Positions 6,586 through 7,745 of a stretch of DNA of 7,745 nt are shown here, piece after piece. The notes under the pieces are model-generated. The model saw only the letters and a list, made by a program, of their open reading frames with translations, was not told the DNA's origin and did no database searches. Each line of letters starts with the position of its first letter. Position 1 is the first letter of the stretch. Both the position numbers and the translations under genes were made by a program. The DNA comes from Acidobacteriota bacterium. Its GTDB lineage: Bacteria; Acidobacteriota; Terriglobia; Acidiferrales; UBA7541. The stretch covers positions 1 to 7,745 of the forward strand of contig JAGWRH010000222.1 of NCBI GenBank assembly GCA_028876695.1. The letters are read 5' to 3'.

Positions 6586-6751
6586 CCTGCGCAATCCTCT
6601 GAGCACGCACGGGTTAGCAGAGATCCCGCCTGTGGCGGGGCCGCCCTGTTGAACCTGGCAGAAGGAATTGTGGGCAGTGCAGGCCGCGGTTCCGCGTGAA
6701 AATAGATATTGTTATCGAGCGCCTGCCTCTCCGAGCGGGGAGGGCGGCGTT
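6586..6751 (+). ncRNA. Candidate structured RNA of unknown family
   Basis: The gene-free space upstream of the PilZ gene folds into several hairpins when read on the plus strand. The main one pairs 6610-6620 with 6646-6657: 11 base pairs with one bulged G (6651), including two G-U pairs, and encloses a second stem CCCGCC-TGT-GGCGGG (6625-6639). Outer pairing GCAC (6603-6606) with GTGC (6677-6680), and CCTGC (6586-6590) or nearby with GCAGG (6679-6683), would close it. A small CGCG hairpin (6685-6696) and an A+T-rich linker lead to a last hairpin, 6718-6751: 6 pairs, a 2x2 internal loop, 7 pairs and a GAGC tetraloop, again with G-U pairs. On the minus strand all these G-U pairs become A-C mismatches. 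No coding potential is evident. I do not recognise 6S, SRP, tmRNA or a known riboswitch. No clear promoter or T-run terminator is visible. Confidence 0.35.
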
Positions 6752-6789
6752 ACGCCCGACATATGCGAGGAATCGCCCGCACCCCTGGA

Positions 6790-7299
6790 CTAGCGGCCCT
6801 TAACCGGCGAGATCTGCACGTGGAACCCGTCGGGGTCCACTAGATTGACGGTCGATACTCCGTCGTTTGGCTGAAAAGCGGCTTTCGCCTTGGCATCCGG
6901 CAGTTCTTCGTTGATCTTGTCCGCCAGCTGCTTCGCGGAGTTCTGATCGATATGGTCGATCGAAATCGAGAAATGACTAATCTCGCTTTTCGGCCCCGGC
7001 ACCACGCTGATGTATCCGGTCGGAAAATCCAAGTGGACGCCGCTCCCGTTGTTTTTTGCCGGCCAGCCCTTCTTGACCCCGAACAGACGGTGATAGAACG
7101 CGTAGGAACGCTCCTGGTCGCCAACCACAAGACCGACGTGGTTGACGCCCAGACCGCGAACGATCGGCGCCGATTCCGTGACAGCTTCGGCCCCCAAAAC
7201 CTTCGCCGGCAGAGCCAGCATCGCAAGCGCTTGCATCAGACCTCGCCGCGTCATTCGGCCGCGATCATATTGATCCAAAAGCGCGTCAATCGATTCCAT
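6790..7299 (-). CDS. Exported VOC-superfamily (glyoxalase/bleomycin-resistance fold) protein
   Basis: This 169-residue protein starts at the ATG at 7299, behind a run of eight G that acts as the ribosome site. The N-terminus has a twin-arginine motif, MTRRGLMQALAMLALPAKVLGAEA at 16-39 (broken here as TRRG then LMQALAMLALP), suggesting Tat export. Residues about 48-165 form a VOC fold: GLGVNHVGLVVGD (50-61), SYAFYHRLFG (65-74), HLDFPTGYISVVPG, SHFSISID (108-115) and NLVDPDGFHVQIS (152-164). Candidate metal ligands include His54 and His109, but the usual Glu of the final strand is Gln162, so a classical four-ligand lyase or dioxygenase site is not evident. Function, substrate and metal are unknown. 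The preceding gene in the same direction ends 161 bases upstream; a separate promoter (7328-7336) suggests independent transcription. Confidence 0.86.
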   Translation of the reverse strand: MESIDALLDQYDRGRMTRRGLMQALAMLALPAKVLGAEAVTESAPIVRGLGVNHVGLVVGDQERSYAFYHRLFGVKKGWPAKNNGSGVHLDFPTGYISVVPGPKSEISHFSISIDHIDQNSAKQLADKINEELPDAKAKAAFQPNDGVSTVNLVDPDGFHVQISPVKGR

Positions 7300-7327
7300 C
7301 GGCGTCCCCCCCCTTAAAAATCGCCGC

Positions 7328-7336
7328 AGTATATCA
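7328..7336 (-). promoter_or_regulatory. Extended -10 promoter for the VOC gene
   Basis: On the minus strand this reads TGATATACT: an extended -10 (TG-A-TATACT, 5 of 6 hexamer match). A start near 7321 leaves a leader of about 22 bases carrying the G-run ribosome site before the ATG at 7299, a sensible geometry. There is no convincing -35, which is acceptable for extended -10 promoters. Confidence 0.4.
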
Positions 7337-7421
7337 CCGCCGCGCCACCACCCATCGTTACCAATGCGGGAAGTGGTGTCCTAATTTGAGGTCAGCGCTC
7401 AGGACGCGGGTGTGTTTAGTT

Positions 7422-7459
7422 CCCATCAAATGGGGCGTCAGACTATGGCGGGCCGCCAC
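7422..7459 (-). terminator. Hairpins just downstream of the right-edge gene
   Basis: On the minus strand, immediately after the stop at 7461, TGGCG-GCC-CGCCA (7447-7459) and then CCCAT-TTG-ATGGG (7422-7434) can form two compact 5-pair hairpins. The position fits a terminator for the edge gene, but there is no T-run, so it is weak. Confidence 0.28.
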
Positions 7460-7460
7460 C

Positions 7461-7745
7461 CTACGTGTTTTTGTTGTATTCGGGATGCCCAATCAGGCGC
7501 TTAATCGTCCTGTCGTGGCTCAGACTGTAGCCGAAAGTCGTCTGCCCTAGCTCGTCCGAAAACAGGTGTCTGTATCGCACCACGCCGTAAATTACGAAAA
7601 GTTTCCCTTCGGCTGGAAATTCAGCATCTTCAACTCCGATAGTCCACTCGCCGCTCCAAGGCTCTCCGTTCGCCCGGAGGTAATGTGGAATCGGGTCTTG
7701 GATGGAAATTTCCAGATTAGGCTTTTCTGGAAGCTCATCATCCCC
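7461..7745 (-). CDS. Hypothetical protein, C-terminal fragment (5' end off the window)
   Basis: Reading the minus strand from position 7745, the frame is open for 94 codons to a TAG at 7461-7463; the N-terminus is outside the window. The fragment looks like genuine protein rather than a chance frame: mixed composition and beta-rich alternation such as WTIGVED, KLFVIYGVVRYRHLFSD and QTTFGYSLSHD, ending HPEYNKNT. The pattern (YGVVRYRHLF, then an aromatic strand, then EYN near the end) recalls C-terminal domains of uncharacterised bacterial membrane-associated proteins, a resemblance from memory only. About 47 percent GC in the line I counted, lower than most of the window. I cannot assign a function. 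Confidence 0.6.
   Translation of the reverse strand, partial: GDDELPEKPNLEISIQDPIPHYLRANGEPWSGEWTIGVEDAEFPAEGKLFVIYGVVRYRHLFSDELGQTTFGYSLSHDRTIKRLIGHPEYNKNT

Noticed and set aside
6560..6600. c-di-GMP riboswitch (GEMM) upstream of the PilZ gene, suggested by GGGTAGCGGGATTA on the minus strand
   Set aside because: The other conserved GEMM blocks are absent or in the wrong order.
6651..6680. SRP (4.5S) RNA, suggested by GAACC and AGAAGGAA
   Set aside because: The conserved apical loop with a GGAA tetraloop and symmetric internal loop cannot be formed here.
7365..7410. Possible insertion-sequence end near GGTGTCCTAATTTGAGG
   Set aside because: No partner inverted repeat, target duplication or transposase fragment is visible; resemblance is only from memory.

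Overview
The window looks like chromosomal DNA from a GC-rich (roughly 60 percent) soil-type bacterium, most likely an Acidobacteriota member. This is inferred from the gene families: an NHL-propeller protein of the peptidyl-hydroxyglycine-lyase-like type, a secreted S1/P1 nuclease, a FlgO-like/TonB C-terminal fusion, a short PilZ protein with a degenerate motif, and a secreted VOC protein with a twin-arginine motif. It is not proven. I see no transposase, integrase, phage gene, CRISPR array, tRNA or rRNA.

Layout, left to right. (1) Positions 1-523, minus strand: the N-terminal part of a secreted NHL beta-propeller protein that runs off the left edge. (2) 524-915: a divergent intergenic region with the best sigma70-like promoter of the window on the plus strand (662-690). 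(3) 916-2431, plus strand: a likely two-gene operon of a small secreted IPT/TIG-domain protein and an S1/P1-type zinc nuclease in which all nine expected metal ligands can be found. (4) 2487-3296, minus strand: an SDR dehydrogenase closely resembling bacterial glucose 1-dehydrogenase. (5) 3297-3618: a divergent intergenic region with no convincing gene. (6) 3619-6042, plus strand: an amidase-signature hydrolase, then a secreted FlgO-like/TonB_C protein. (7) 6127-6492, minus strand: a PilZ-domain protein. (8) About 6543-6789: a gene-free stretch that can form an elaborate set of hairpins. Their G-U pairs work only if the plus strand is transcribed, so I propose an unrecognised plus-strand structured RNA. 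(9) 6790-7299, minus strand: a secreted VOC-superfamily protein. (10) 7461-7745, minus strand: the C-terminal end of a hypothetical protein cut by the right edge.

The genes do not form one pathway. Several products are predicted to be exported (NHL protein, TIG protein, nuclease, TonB_C protein, VOC protein), which fits scavenging and envelope functions. PilZ suggests c-di-GMP signalling, although its motif is degenerate. I found no obvious new multi-gene system. The most interesting unexplained item is the candidate structured RNA at about 6586-6751.
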